From positions 12,277,840 to 12,341,839 of the forward strand of contig JARWIR010000011.1 of assembly GCA_029959085.1 (NCBI GenBank): a DNA stretch of 64,000 nucleotides, in the 5' to 3' direction. A model generated the notes under the pieces. The model had not been told where the DNA came from. It was given only the letters and a program-made list of their open reading frames with translations, and made no database searches. This DNA comes from Nemophila menziesii (lineage: Eukaryota > Streptophyta > Magnoliopsida > Boraginales > Hydrophyllaceae). A program made the position numbers and the translations under genes. Numbering within the stretch: the first letter of the stretch is position 1; every line of letters begins with the position of its first letter. Below are positions 37,870 through 50,886 of this stretch, piece after piece.

Positions 37870-38968
37870 ACATGAATATAATGAATAGATAACTCAAGAA
37901 AACAATCGACTATGTTGATTGTCTTTTCATTTAAATTGTATAATTCATCCCACATAACTATTAGAGCTACAATAGAGATTTTTTTATCTTTCGGAAATGA
38001 AACAAGTTCAAGGAAGCATTTCCCAAGCTTTTATTTTAATGCGTCTATATTAGGTTTTAGAGACTCACGAATATTAATATTTGTAGTAAAAAAGGCTTTA
38101 ATTTATTTTACCCATGCCACCTCAGGCTCCTTAGAAAGTGATTCTACTACGACTTTAAATCAGCCACAGCTTTTTACCACCTGTCACCATTTCACAACTG
38201 TACTAATATAAGATATTATTACTGTACCTTCTTCATTAGAATGTCTTGAATCTTTAAAAGAAATTTTGGTAAAAGAATTTTTTTTTGAAAAGATTCATTA
38301 AAACTAAATAATTCAATAAGTTCAATTTGTACATATCTAGACCCCTAAACACATATCTTGATGTCATCAGAACTTTGTATCCAGTTATTAAAAAAATTAG
38401 TTAGATTCATACAATACATCATCAAACACAAGCAAGATAGGGCTTTCCGGAAAAGTGCATCTACCTTTTTGACAAAATTGCCCATTATAAGCGCCCCTGG
38501 ATTAAAAGGAAAGACTCCTTCTAAGAAACGGGGCAGTATTATAACTCCAAATTTCGTACACTTGTTTTATATTTTGAGATTTCTCTAAACATTCTGATGG
38601 TTTATACCGGTATATTTTCTACTTCGAGATTGCTTCCACAAAATAATCTAAAAGAATTTTCCATTCATTTGTTTTATAAAAATCATATATCAACCTAAAC
38701 TATATTTGCAAGTAAGATCAATATATATACCAAATGTTTACAATTATTAACAATTTAAATATCCAATTTAAAATTCAGTTAATAAACATCAAGATACTTC
38801 AAAAAACAACTAGTGTAGAAGAATATTCTTGTTGAAAACTCCGAAATTTCACTCACAAAATATGGATTTTGATTGAACCTGCCACAACTCTTGAGAAAAA
38901 TCACTTCGAATTACTTCAATGCGTAATAAGGGTTTCTCCCTTTTCTATCTTAGATCATCATAAGCCAT
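37870..38968 (-). other. Conserved minus-strand coding-like segment, U5
   Basis: Partner of the U2 segment; the LGKCFLELVSF run is again open. Unidentified. Confidence 0.36.
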
Positions 38969-39219
38969 TGCGCTAAATGGATATTTCTTGCAAAAAAATC
39001 AATTAAACAAGACAGTTAAGAGAAAATTGCCTACTCTATGACAATTTTCAGATATGTGTATAAAATTATACACACGAGTGAAATTACACATAAATTTAAA
39101 TTTAATATAATTTTATTTTTTAGAGATTAATTAAAAAGTTGATTTTTTTAGACTTGGGCATTATCCTTGTGTAGGAGGAATCCTTGTGGCGATGTTATCT
39201 TTGTAGAAGACCAAATACT

Positions 39220-39242
39220 GGGGTGGGTGGGGGTGGGTGGGG
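39220..39242 (+). repeat. G-rich microsatellite, U5
   Basis: Five G runs of 3 to 5 separated by single T residues. It satisfies a four-run G-quadruplex pattern. U2 at the same place has only three runs. Confidence 0.8.
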
Positions 39243-39728
39243 TGAGTATAAATTTGATATTTTTTTAGTAAATATAAACTTGGAAGATTAGTTTGACTAA
39301 CAAAAAGAATAAAAAATGAAGATAATAGTTTGAAGTTTTATGATTAGCAGTATGGATTATACTTGTTTTTATTGTCAAAAAAAATGATTATACTTGTTTT
39401 TTATTTTAAGTGTCCAAAAAATGGCCTTTTATCTCAAAATTTACTATTTTATTTTTTATTGGTTTAATTTAAAAATATTAAAATAATTTAATACTTTTAA
39501 AGGATAAAAAAAAGTCGATTATTATATTATATTAAAATAAAAAAATATTCATAATATTATGTATATAATATTTATAATTACATATACATTTTTATTTACA
39601 TTAATGAAATCAAAATATAAATTTGAATATTGTATAAAATAATTAGCGTGTGTAAGTATATTATTATACATAAAAATAAAAATATAATATTTTAGATACT
39701 TAATTCTACTGAAAAAACATTTATTTCA

Positions 39729-41970
39729 ATCTAACTCGTTTTTATACTTATAGATAGAGTTCTAGTTGAGATTGATATTTTACATGTTATCATTGGGTGA
39801 AAAACTTGTTGAAATTATTCGAGAAAATACACATGTCAAACACACAAATCATAGTAGAGAAACTAATTAATTCACGAATTTTATGAAAATAATTCTAATT
39901 CAGATTTTGAGACAGTAAAATTCCAGGTCGTCAACACCTATATTAGGATTACTGATTTAAGTATATTTATAGGTGTATAACCACTAAAGAGCCAAAGAAA
40001 AAACTTATTAATAGTAAACGAATCAATGAGACAAGTTCTTCCATTTGGTTTTAATTTACAAATTTGGAATACATTTAACGTGGTAAGTTCTCAGATTTGG
40101 AATATCATTATTTAAAATGATCTATTTGAAATCTCACGAAGTGAATATGAATAGACGATCGCCCGAGGGAAGTAACCTACCGACATGATAAAATTATTTT
40201 AAAAATAAGAGTCCAAAAGTAATAACGTTGAAAGAAAAATACATGAATATCAACGTTAGAAGATAAAAAAGACTCCTACGAAAATTTATTTTTTAGAAAA
40301 TACTCTCACAAACAACAAACAACAAGAAAAACAAAACCAAACAATGGATCAAAATAAAAACAATTGTAATCAACTATATAAAAATAGTACTCTCACATAG
40401 AAATCAAAGCAACAAAGCTAACTACCACTCATACTTAAATATTCTTAAAAAATAAATAACACAATATTTGTAAGATATAATATTGAAAATAATTCTACTA
40501 AAAAAATTAATTAATTGATACTTGTGTCTAACACCAACACGACCCAAAAAACTAGCCTCTTGGCTCATAACCCATAAAACCAAGTCATTTTAAATTATCA
40601 GATCCTACCTTAACCTAAAAAATGCCAAACTTTAAATTTGTCGATCAAGTATAATGTAAAAACCTACACTATCCTCTCTAATGCTACCTTTGTTTTATCG
40701 TAGAACCTAAATCTGAATCGGTATGTGTTTTTGAGGTAATTATTTTTATTAGAGATTATTTTAAAAATAAAATAAAATAATTGCTTATTTTTATTACTGT
40801 GGGGGTAGCAGATCTGGGACCGTGTATATAATAATTCGTAATTTAAAGTGAAAGAAAAATATCAATTTGGCTAAGTAAGTATAATTATTTGGGTTGTTTT
40901 TTGTTTAATTGTACTCAGATGAATTATTATATATTTCAGTATTTTCTTAGTAACTTTTCTGTTGCATATATTGAAAAATTATATTAATTAATAATTATAA
41001 TATACTTGTAATTGAGGGTGTTCGTTCAGTTATAGAAATCAAATCATTAATAGATGTAATTTTTATAGTGAAATTTAATGAGATGTGTATAAACATATTC
41101 AATGTATATTACTATATTTCACATAAGACCTCATGTCAAGAATAATATCATTACATACAAAAAGAGAAAATAATAAGATTGTTGGACATGCCATTGCGCT
41201 AAATGGATATTTCTTGCAAAAAAATCAATTAAACAAGACAGTTAAGAGAAAATTGCCTACTCTATGACAATTTTCAGATATGTGTATAAAATTATACACA
41301 CGAGTGAAATTACACATAAATTTAAATTTAATATAATTTTATTTTTTAGAGATTAATTAAAAAGTTGATTTTTTTAGACTTGGGCATTATCCTTGTGTAG
41401 GAGGAAGCCTTGTGGCGATGTTATCTTTGTAGAAGACCAAATACTGGGGTGGGTGGGGTGGGTGGGGTGGGTGGGGTGAGTATAAATTTGATATTTTTTT
41501 AGTAAATATAAACTTGGAAGATTAGTTTGACTAACAAAAAGAATGAAAAATGAAGATAATAGTTTGAAGTTTTATGATTAGCAGTATGGATTATACTTGT
41601 TTTTATTGTCCAAAAAAATGATTATACTTGTTTTTTATTTTAAGTGTCCAAAAAATGGCCTTTTATCTCAAAATTTACTATTTTATTTTTTATTGGTTTA
41701 ATTTAAAAATATTAAAATAATTTAATACTTGTAAAGGATAAAAAAAAGTAGATTATTATATTATATTAAAATAAAAAAATATTCATAATATTATGTATAT
41801 AATATTTATAATATTTATAATTACATATACATATTTATTTACATTAATGAAATCAAAATATAAATTTGAATATTGTATAAAATAATTAGCGTGTGACTTA
41901 TATTATTATCCATAAAAATAAAAATATAATATTTTAGATACTTAATTCTAGTGAAAAAACATTTATTTCA
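39729..41970 (+). repeat. Array monomer U6 (truncated, chimeric)
   Basis: Short monomer of 2,242 bp. It has an A-type head (39729-41189) joined at a GCCATT hexamer directly to the tail of a B-type monomer (41190-41970). The ZF-HD fragment, LTR relic, gag relic and CpG patch are all missing. It is the product of the 2.2-kb tandem duplication listed separately. Nothing coding is seen. Confidence 0.92.
41446..41476 (+). repeat. Expanded G-rich microsatellite, U6 tail
   Basis: Seven runs of G4 and G3 alternate with single T residues, ending before TGAGTATAAATTTG. It is the longest version of this monomer microsatellite and strongly fits a G-quadruplex pattern. Confidence 0.85.
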
Positions 41971-43887
41971 ATCTAACTCGTTTTTATACTTATAGATAGA
42001 GTTCTAGTTGAGATTGATATTTTACATGTTATCATTGGGTGAAAAACTTGTTGAAATTATTCGAGAAAATACACATGTCAAACACACAAATCATAGTAGA
42101 GAAACGAATTAATTCACGAATTTTATGAAAGTAATTCTAATTCAGATTTTGAGACAGTAAAATTCCAGGTCGTCAAAACCTATATTAGGATTACTGATTT
42201 AAGTATATTTATAGGTGTATAACCACTAAAGAGCCAAGGAAAAAACTTATTAATAGTAAACGAATCAATGAGACAAGTTCTCCCATTTGGTTTTAATTAC
42301 AAATTTGGAATACATTTAACGTGGTAAGTTCTCATATTTGGAATATCATTATTTAAAATGATCTATTTGAAATCTCACGAAGTGAATATGAATAGACGAT
42401 CGCCCGAGGGAAGTAACCTACCGACATGATAAAATTATTTTAAAAATAAGAGTCCAAAAGTAATAACGTTGAAGAAAAATACATGAATATCAACGTTAGA
42501 AGATAAAAAAGACTCCTACGAAAATTTATTTTTTAGAAAATACTCTCACAAACAACAAACAACAAGAAAAACAAATCCAAACAATGGATCAAAATAAAAA
42601 CAATTGTAATCAACTATATAAAAATAGTACTCTCACATAGAAATCAAAGCAACAAAGCTAACTACCACTCATACTTAAATATTCTTAAAAAATAAATAAC
42701 ACAATATTTGTAAGATATAATATTGAAAATAATTCTACTAAAAAAATTAATTAATTGATACTCGTTTCTAACACCTGACACGACCCAAAAAACTAACCTC
42801 TTGGCCCATAACCCATAAACCCAAGTCATTTTTAATTATCAGATCCTATCTTAACCTAAAAAATGCCAAACTTTAAATTTGTCGATCAAGTATATGGAAT
42901 GTAAAAACCTACACTATCCTCTCTCATGCTACCTATGTTTTATCGTAGAACCTAAATCTGAATCGGTATGTGTTTTTGAGGTAATTATTTTTATTAGAGA
43001 TAATTTTAAAAATAAAATAAAATAATTGCTTATTTTTATTACTGTGGGGGTAGCAGATCTGGGACCGTGTATATAATAATTCGTAATTTAAAGTGAAAGA
43101 AAAATATCAATTTGGCTAAGTTAGTATAATTATTTGGGTTATTTTTTGTTTAATATATTTCAGTATTTTCTTAGTAACTTTTCTGTTGCATATATTCAAA
43201 AATTATATTAATAAATAATTATAATATACTTGTAATTGAGGGTGTTCGTTCAGTTATAGAAATCAAATCATTAATAGATGTAATTTTTATAGTGAAATTT
43301 AATGAGATGTGTATAAACATATTCAATGTATATTACTATATTTCACATAAGACCTCATGTCAAGAATAATATCATTACATACAAAAAGAGAAAATAATAA
43401 GATTGTTGGACATGCCATTTCAATCAACCACCACAATCTAATTAATTGTTGAGGTAAGATTCTTGTTAGTTTAGATTAAAATTTTGTAGATTTTTATCTT
43501 TTTTCTAAAGGTTGTGTGCAGTATTAGCAGTTTACGTGACATTTTCCATTTCTTGTATAATTGGATGAAAAAGAGACTAATAATAATTGATAAATGCACA
43601 CAACACATTAAGTTATTTGGTGCTCATCCTAATTAGGTTTTTTAATTTTTAAACCATGAATTAATTTATTTTTATGTTAAAAAAAACTTATTATTTTATG
43701 GAAAAATTGTTAGTACATTTAATTGATCTCTCTTTTGGAATATTATGATGTTTTATTGTCAAACTAATTTTTTTAATATATATGATTTTATTGATATAAT
43801 AAATAACTATAAAATTAAAATTTGCCTAAATTGTAACTAATGAGTTGTCACAATTTTCTCGATATACTCACATTTTATCTATTCAAT

Positions 43888-45505
43888 TGTAACGCCCTAG
43901 TTCAAACCTAACACCGACTAGGACGGTACATGCCACACTCCCCAAGAGTAGGATCCCTTCGTAAGTGCAAGGCCAAACTCAACGGTCAAATAACACAACT
44001 AGAGTAGTCCAAGCTATGTTCAGTAAATAGGATTCTCACTAGATAACAATTCTTAATCCAACCCATACGAAAGTATCTAACATTGTAATTGTTTAAATTG
44101 CCTCACAGGGCAAAAACAAAATCATACAAAACTCAACTTAAAACTTTGACTAAGTATACTGAAAAAAATACAAGAAGAAAGTAAATTGTTTCCAAAACAG
44201 TAAGCAAATTCAAAAGCTACTCGGGCCATGGTCTAATGACATTCTCGAGGGTGAGCGAATCAACTTGCTCAGTAAAGAGGGGTCTCCTGAAAGACGAAAA
44301 TGCAAGGACAAGAGTGCAATTAAATGAATGGAGTACCAAAGAAAATGCACCGTTACAAAATCCTGAAATACAACGCAATGAAGTACACTACATGATGACT
44401 CAATAATAGTAACGTATAACTTTACAATCATCCGGCAACACGTAACACACAATAACACAAGGCGGCCCCATACATTGGGCAACCCTACACATGGGGTTTA
44501 TGTGGCCTTATACACTAGGCGAGGGTTCTGAGATCTCGACACATACGCACTCTCGTACTTCATGGGAATAAACCACCACCAGTCAAAATATCACAACTGA
44601 CCCAAACAGAAACTTCATACATAAACAAACAGATAATGGTTGAGTCATATTAAGTCTGATAAGTAAATATAAATACACTGTTTATTTTAAGATTAAAGAA
44701 GTACAAATTTGTAGACTTCTAGTTATCTAGTTTCATGGTTGATCAATTTTTGATTTGTTTATCTTAACATATACAACTAAATTCTTATCTAATCTATAAC
44801 ATTAATTTCCAAATTCATAATGTATAATTACTTTTGTTCTCTTCTTTTCGGTTCAAATTAAATTTGAAATACATAATTAACCATTACATGCCCTATAACA
44901 CTAAATTATAATCACAAAAGTTTATTTTCTTTTCAGATGAGTAGCCACCATTACCTCTTTTTCTTTACATTCCTTTTGAAGTCAAAGAACAAACATTTTA
45001 TATAAGCATATGAAGTATCTAAATAAATTACCATAAAAAATTTACATATTAGTTAACGGCCAGGAATGAAGATATCTATTAAAATTAGTTTTTTGTTCCT
45101 TATGAGACTAACCGAGGGAACATCAAGAATTCAATAGGAATTCTTTTCCTACTAATAGGAATAGTAAATAAAAACTTAAGAAATAGAAGTGGATAATTAA
45201 TAAGAAATCAAAGGAGCATGATTTAAGACACAAATATGAGATCAAAAGGAGGAAATCAGAAACCCCACTTACCGTACGTTTGATACTCGGTTGCCCCACC
45301 AGTATTTTCTTGCTCGTTTGACTCCCGCCTCCTTCACATAGGAGGCTCATGTACATATAATACTAAAAAGAGGTTTGCTAGATGGGCTCATACTTAAATG
45401 GGTTTCAAATATTAATTGCTCTATCAAATATAAACTTTCCCAATTTATAAGGACTAAACAATAAATAATATAAAAATAAAAATGTTTAATGCTAGTGATG
45501 GGTCA
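43888..45505 (-). mobile_element. Solo LTR, inserted in minus orientation in U7
   Basis: On the minus strand it starts TGACCCATCACTAGC and ends GGGCGTTACA, giving the TG...CA ends of a plant LTR (1,618 bp). It interrupts the monomer between CTATTCAAT and TTAATTTTC. The 5-bp flanks are TCAAT and TTAAT, a near match only. About 16 bp of monomer sequence are missing at the site. No PBS, gag or pol lies next to it. The two short minus-strand frames inside it resemble no known protein. The family is probably Ty3/gypsy, by the style of its ends only. Confidence 0.72.
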
Positions 45506-45854
45506 TTAATTTTCTTTGTGAAATAATGAGTTTAATGACAAAGTTTACTTGTTAAATGCTGATTTTACCTGTTTAATTAGTTAATATTTTTTTAATATGG
45601 TCAGGTTGTATTGAATGAGAGAGATTTATTGCTTTTGTATATATGACTTAGTTATTCTCTATAGTTTATTTTTTGTGTTAATTGAGAAATGGGTCCCTAT
45701 GTTATGTGAAAGAGCAAAAGATATCCATGCTATACATTACGATTAACATTACAAGTATACCATATATGTAGGTATATTAGCTAAATTTGGAATAATATAC
45801 ATGTATGTTGTACTTCATAATTCACAGGTAATATACTTCATGATTCAGAATTAA

Positions 45855-46087
45855 GAAGAGATTGAAGCCCTTTGCAATGATGTGGGTGTCGATAAAACTG
45901 TGTTGAAAGTGTGGCTACACAATAACAAAGCCACACTTGGAAAAAAGAACACACCTCTGCTTCTGCCACCCCAATCACCACCACCACCACCTCCATTGCT
46001 CCAAAGTTTCACAGCCGCAAGAAAGGTATCAACATTGGTAGATCCTCAAGTGCAAGTGAGGACTTTCGTGGTGATCGTATGGTGTAG
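45855..46087 (+). pseudogene. ZF-HD homeobox gene fragment, U7 copy
   Basis: Homeodomain remnant (VWLHNNKATLGKK intact) followed by a frameshift that turns the Ser/Thr tail into a proline-rich reading. It lies about 350 bp right of the solo LTR. No start codon or zinc-finger domain. Confidence 0.8.
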
Positions 46088-46946
46088 AGACAGGATCTTC
46101 TTTGGGTCGGGTTGTTTAAGTTTTTTTTTTCAGTTTAGCCAGTTAAAAAATCATATTAGTGTTTTAAGTTTTAGAAGTACAAATTAGATACTAAGGTAAA
46201 TTTAATTAGTTCGTTTAAATCTCTAAAGTTATGTTCATTTGTCCTCTTAATTCTCACCCAAGTTAAACTAAACCATTTTCACAGCTTATGTAACTTCTTT
46301 TTTAGTTTAGTATACTTTTTATCAAAATAAGGGTCGTGAGTTAAATTTTTATTAACACACTTTAAATTCCTAGATTTTGGTTCTGAGTAACGTTGTATAC
46401 CCAGACATAATCTACAAGGATTGATGCGTAAAAATATCTTTCTTGGCAAAAAATAACTAAAACAATATGTACATTGGATAGGTATTACCTTTGTAAATTA
46501 TTAACAGTACACTATGTATACAAATTTTCGTATCTCAACAAATTGTGGACATACACAGTAATAGCAATTAAAAAATCATGTGATGTAAGGTATGTAGTAA
46601 TAAAGAGACTGTGAAAGCAACGTCAAGAAACTATTCAAAGAGTATTATAATAACTGGAAAATCTATTTGATACTACAAGCTAACATGTTTGCTCCTTGTA
46701 TTTAATCCCTTTATTCCTTCTTGTAAAATATATAATATAAGTGACAAAATTGTCAAAAAAGTAAATGGACAATATTGGTCATTTCCCCTTCTTTCTTTAT
46801 CTAATTTAAGTTTTGTGATGTTTGTCCGTGTCACAAAACAAATTAAGAGACTAGTGCTCAACGATAATCCGTATCAGAGATTGATGCAGTAGGAAGTTAA
46901 GAACAAAGTGAAAAAAAGTAAACTTAAACTCAAATATTATTTGGAG

Positions 46947-47409
46947 GTTTCTCCCATAAGTCTAACTTGACGGGAGTTAGGAGGAAAATAAAATCATGGA
47001 TATTGTGTATGTATAATACAATTCTCCCTTAAATAATAATCAAAGAACAAGCCTAGTGGGGATTACTTGCTAGTTCTCGATCTAAACTCTCATAAATTTT
47101 CTATTCCATATGTTATTTTCATTTTAAATTAGTCATTAATTGTTTAGAGCCATTAAACCAAAAAGATATTTTAGTGTCTTTAGCGTATTATCTTATCAAC
47201 TTCTTTTGTTTGACTAAGTAATTTAATTATTTATAGCTTACTTTCATAGATCCTGAGAACGAATCTTACTTATAGATTATAACTTGCAAAAGATACGTGC
47301 ATTTGCAGTGAGATTCTCGTAGTGGTATAAGGTGTTTGTTATTTTATTTATATTATTATTTTATCATACACTTGCAACCACCAGGTTACACTTAGTTCCT
47401 TGTGTTTGT
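46947..47409 (+). repeat. Athila-like LTR 3'-end relic, U7
   Basis: Same relic with the longer A-type middle (CCTGAGAACGAATCTTACTT present). It is somewhat diverged from U1 and U4. Confidence 0.48.
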
Positions 47410-47824
47410 ACCAACACAAATATTTGCTTCAATTTTGTGAAGTGGTTGTAATGGGTTTTGTGTTCTAACCCCGGGTTAAAGAGACATGAATATTAGCTGA
47501 GAATCTTGCAAATACTAAGGTGGACACCTAAGTTAGTGGAGTAGGAAAACTGAACCATTCTACATCATTGTGTATCTTTCTTTTCCTACACTCTTTACAA
47601 TTCCCACTCTATATGTTCTATTAGCTTTCTCTAACTAATGGTATTCTAGATGACTAACACAATAATATTTTATATTGTCTTTTGATTATATCTACTTGAA
47701 ATAAAATTATCCTATTAATTTCCATAGTCGTATTCAATCTCGTTTCCAGGACTTATATTGAATATTAGTTGGTATCAAATCCTAGATCTGTTTTATAATT
47801 AACCATTTATAGAGTAGATACAAC

Positions 47825-48872
47825 ATGGATACTAACCAACCGTAAGGTTCATGCTCGACTAGACCTCCGCCCTTGTCAAGTATAAACTAGTTTGACTGGA
47901 AAAAGAGAATGGTTATTTACATCAAAGGATTGACTATATTTTATGGATGGTTATCAAAGATGGTTTTCAGGTTCCTTTCCAATATGAAACTGGCACAATC
48001 ATGAAAGATCATAAATATCTAACTCCTAATTATATATCCAAACTCACCAACAAAAATAATCCAATGGATACACTCTTTTGAAAAATGAGTGTCATTGAGT
48101 ATTGTCGAGTTAGTGAATGTTATTCGCCTCATGAAATGTGCGAGCTTTTGGAGCCATCATATCAAGGTAGGGTGGATATCAAATAAACTATGGTTGGTCT
48201 CTATATCAAAAAGTATGAACTTTTTTGAATGGACCCCGATAAAACCTCAAATGCAATGCATCAAAGATTCTCAAACATCGTAAACACCTTGAAGACTATT
48301 GGTCAAACCTTCATGAACAAAGATCAATGCTAAAAACTTAAATATGTTCTTCCAAAGAAATACAAGTCAAAGATAACGCCTAAAAGAGACACAAAGGATC
48401 TCTAAAAATTACCGGTTCATGATCTTATATGAAATCTCATGATGGAAGAACATGTGTTTGAAGATGAAATATTAAGAGATGATGATTTGAAAGCGAGTTA
48501 AAAAATCCATTGCCTTTCATGCTTCAATTAGCAAGAAGAAGGATAGAAAGGAAAAGAAGAAAAGTGAAGGGGAAGAGAATTCCTATGAAAAAGATACTAG
48601 CAAAGATTAAGAACTGGCTATGTTGGCAAAAGATATGAAGAGATTTATAAGATATAAAAGATTTTCCAAAAAAGAAGCTCTCATACCCCTTTTTAAAAGC
48701 ATGTGACACCCATCAGGTCAGAATAACCTACTTGCTATAACTGTAAGAAGATAGGACGTATCAAAAAATATTTTCCTTTTTTACGAAAAGAAAATCTAAG
48801 AAGGCTACTCATTCAAATATCACTTGGGATGATCAAAATTCCGATGAATAAGAGAATGAAAGCTAGCATGTG
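47825..48872 (+). pseudogene. Ty1/copia UBN2-type gag relic, U7
   Basis: Same relic in the D-type monomer, with PBS relic at 47770. The blocks are in the same order with extra stops. The second half of the zinc-knuckle region reads GRIKKYF, so the His is also lost in this copy. Confidence 0.77.
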
Positions 48873-49429
48873 AACCTATTCTCATTCTTGGCGGATATGA
48901 AAAATATGAAGATGCTACTTGATATGATAACTACTCAAAACAATAGATGAATGAAGATGGTTAACTCACTATGAAATAATAGTAAAAATGATGAGGTTAC
49001 TTCTAAATTTAGTATTTCATTATAAAATGGCGATACTAGTGAGAAAGATAGTCGTGATGCTTTTAGTTCTCTTATATAACTCATTGCATTATCAGAATAT
49101 CATGCACAAACTTTCAACTATATTTTTAGGTAAAAAGTAATTCTCTATTTGTAAAGAACTTTAACAATTTTTTCATGGTGTTAGTTGTAATGGTAACAAT
49201 AACTAGTACTCATTATCGAGGTCTTGTTTGGAAACATTTCTTTCATTTTGGAAACTAAAAGGACTTATGAATGGATGCAACTCATTTAAAAAAAATTAAT
49301 TATTTGGAAAAATATTAAAAGTATTTTAAAGGGGTTTATAAGTATAATTTTCAAACATACTTTCATTGTTATTTTCACATTGTATTTTTTTGGATATTAT
49401 TTATGTATTGAACAAGAAAATAGAGATAT

Positions 49430-49758
49430 GGCAAAACAGGTTTTGTCCTTTGCAGACTATATCGGCATGTCGCCATATATATTGTCGGTGCTACAACCAG
49501 CGTCGTCTATGCAAGCGTCGTTGTTGTAAAACCGACGATTTTGGTACATCGTCTCTATTGTGGGCCGTTATTATGGACTTATATAACAAAGCGTCACCTA
49601 CAACAGGAGCATCAACAAATAGGATATAGGGTTTGCGGACTCTTTACCTCATAGCTTCGGCAAACAGGTGATACGTTTTATGGACGCTTTACCACATAAC
49701 GTCAGCAAATGGGTTACAGATAAGCTGTAATACATGAAGTCGAGAAATGGGTGGAATA
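49430..49758. repeat. CpG-rich ~45-bp repeat patch, U7
   Basis: Contains the hairpin block, but with substitutions in both arms (AAGCGTCGTTG, CCGACGATT), and degraded ~45-bp repeats. Confidence 0.7.
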
Positions 49759-49944
49759 ATTGTTGACACATTTACACTTTGCGTGGCTAATTATTTCAAA
49801 TAAATATTGACATGAATAAATTATGTGTTACTAAATATTTTAAATATATATTAACACATAATTTATAATTTTTCATGCAATAATACAAAGAAATTACATA
49901 TTGGTGAAGTTACTTCTTTCGTAACTTTAAACACGAATATATTG

Positions 49945-50886
49945 AATAGATAACTCGAAATGAAACAAGTTCAAGGAAGCATTTCCCAAGCTTTTATTTT
50001 AATGTGTCTATTCTAGGTTTCAGAGACTCACGAATATTGCTATTTATAGTAACAAAGGCTTTAATTTATTTTACCCATGCTACCTCAAGGCTCCTTAGAA
50101 AGTGATCCACCAACGACTTTAAAATTTGCCACAACTTTTACCACATGTCACCATTTCGCAATTGTACTAAGATAAGATAAAATTACTGTACCTTCTTCAC
50201 TAGAAGGTCTTGAATCTTTAAAAGAAAATTTCTTACAAGATAATTTCTTTCAAAGAGTCATTGAAACTACATCATTCAATAAGTTAAATTTTTATATATC
50301 TGCTCCCCTAAACACATATCTTGATTGTCAGCATAACTTTGTATCCAGGTATTAAAAAAAATCTTAGATTCAGACCATACATCATCAAACACCAGCAATA
50401 TAGGGCTATCCTAAAAAAGGCATCTACCATTTTGACAAAATTGTACATTATAAGCGCCCCTGGATGAAAATGAAAGACTCCTTCTAAGACACAGGGTAGT
50501 ATTATAACACCAATTTTCGTACACTTGATTTCGATTTTAAGATTTCTCTACACATTGGTATATTTTCTACTTCGAGATTGCTTCCACAAAATAATCTAAA
50601 AGAATTCTCCATTCCTTTTTTTTCAAATCAATCATATATTTGCAAGTGAGATCAATATATACGCCAGCTGTTTATAATTATTAACAATTTAAATATCCAA
50701 GTCAAAATTGAGTTAATAAACATCGAGATGCTTCAGAAAACAACTAGTATAGAAGAATATTCTTGCTGAAAACTTAGAAATTTCACTCACAAAATATTGA
50801 ATTCGATCACAACCCGAGAAAAATCACTTGGAAATACTTCAATGCATAATAAGAGTTTTCCCTTTTGTATCTTAGATCATCTGCAG
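49945..50886 (-). other. Conserved minus-strand coding-like segment, U7
   Basis: Same segment with about 100 bp deleted at about 49958, which removes the MWEELYN part. A second loss near 50554 removes the CTGATGGTTTATACC block. Unidentified. Confidence 0.32.

Larger units (their letters stand above)
31446..39728 (+). repeat. Array monomer U5 (type B, with type-C tail)
   Basis: Monomer of 8,283 bp that pairs with U2 at a nearly constant offset of about 24,602 to 24,650 bp across all internal landmarks. Only small indels separate them, for example a 28-bp loss at about 33512. From about 39,550 the sequence switches to the tail type of U3, and the next head is U4-like rather than U3-like. This suggests an unequal exchange that skipped a type-C monomer. 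Leader 31446-33758 holds no recognised coding. Confidence 0.94.
38964..43413 (+). repeat. Two-copy 2.2-kb tandem duplication
   Basis: Copy 1 is 38964-41189 and copy 2 is 41190-43413. Each begins GCCATTGCGCTAAATGG and runs from a B-type tail across a monomer junction into an A-type head. The next GCCATT (43414) continues as GCCATTTCAATC, so the junction is a 6-bp microhomology. Copies differ by scattered substitutions and by the length of a GGGTGGGGT run. Confidence 0.9.

Noticed and set aside
44210..45356. Two minus-strand frames in the solo LTR
   Set aside because: No similarity to known families. Such frames are expected by chance in a 1.6-kb LTR.
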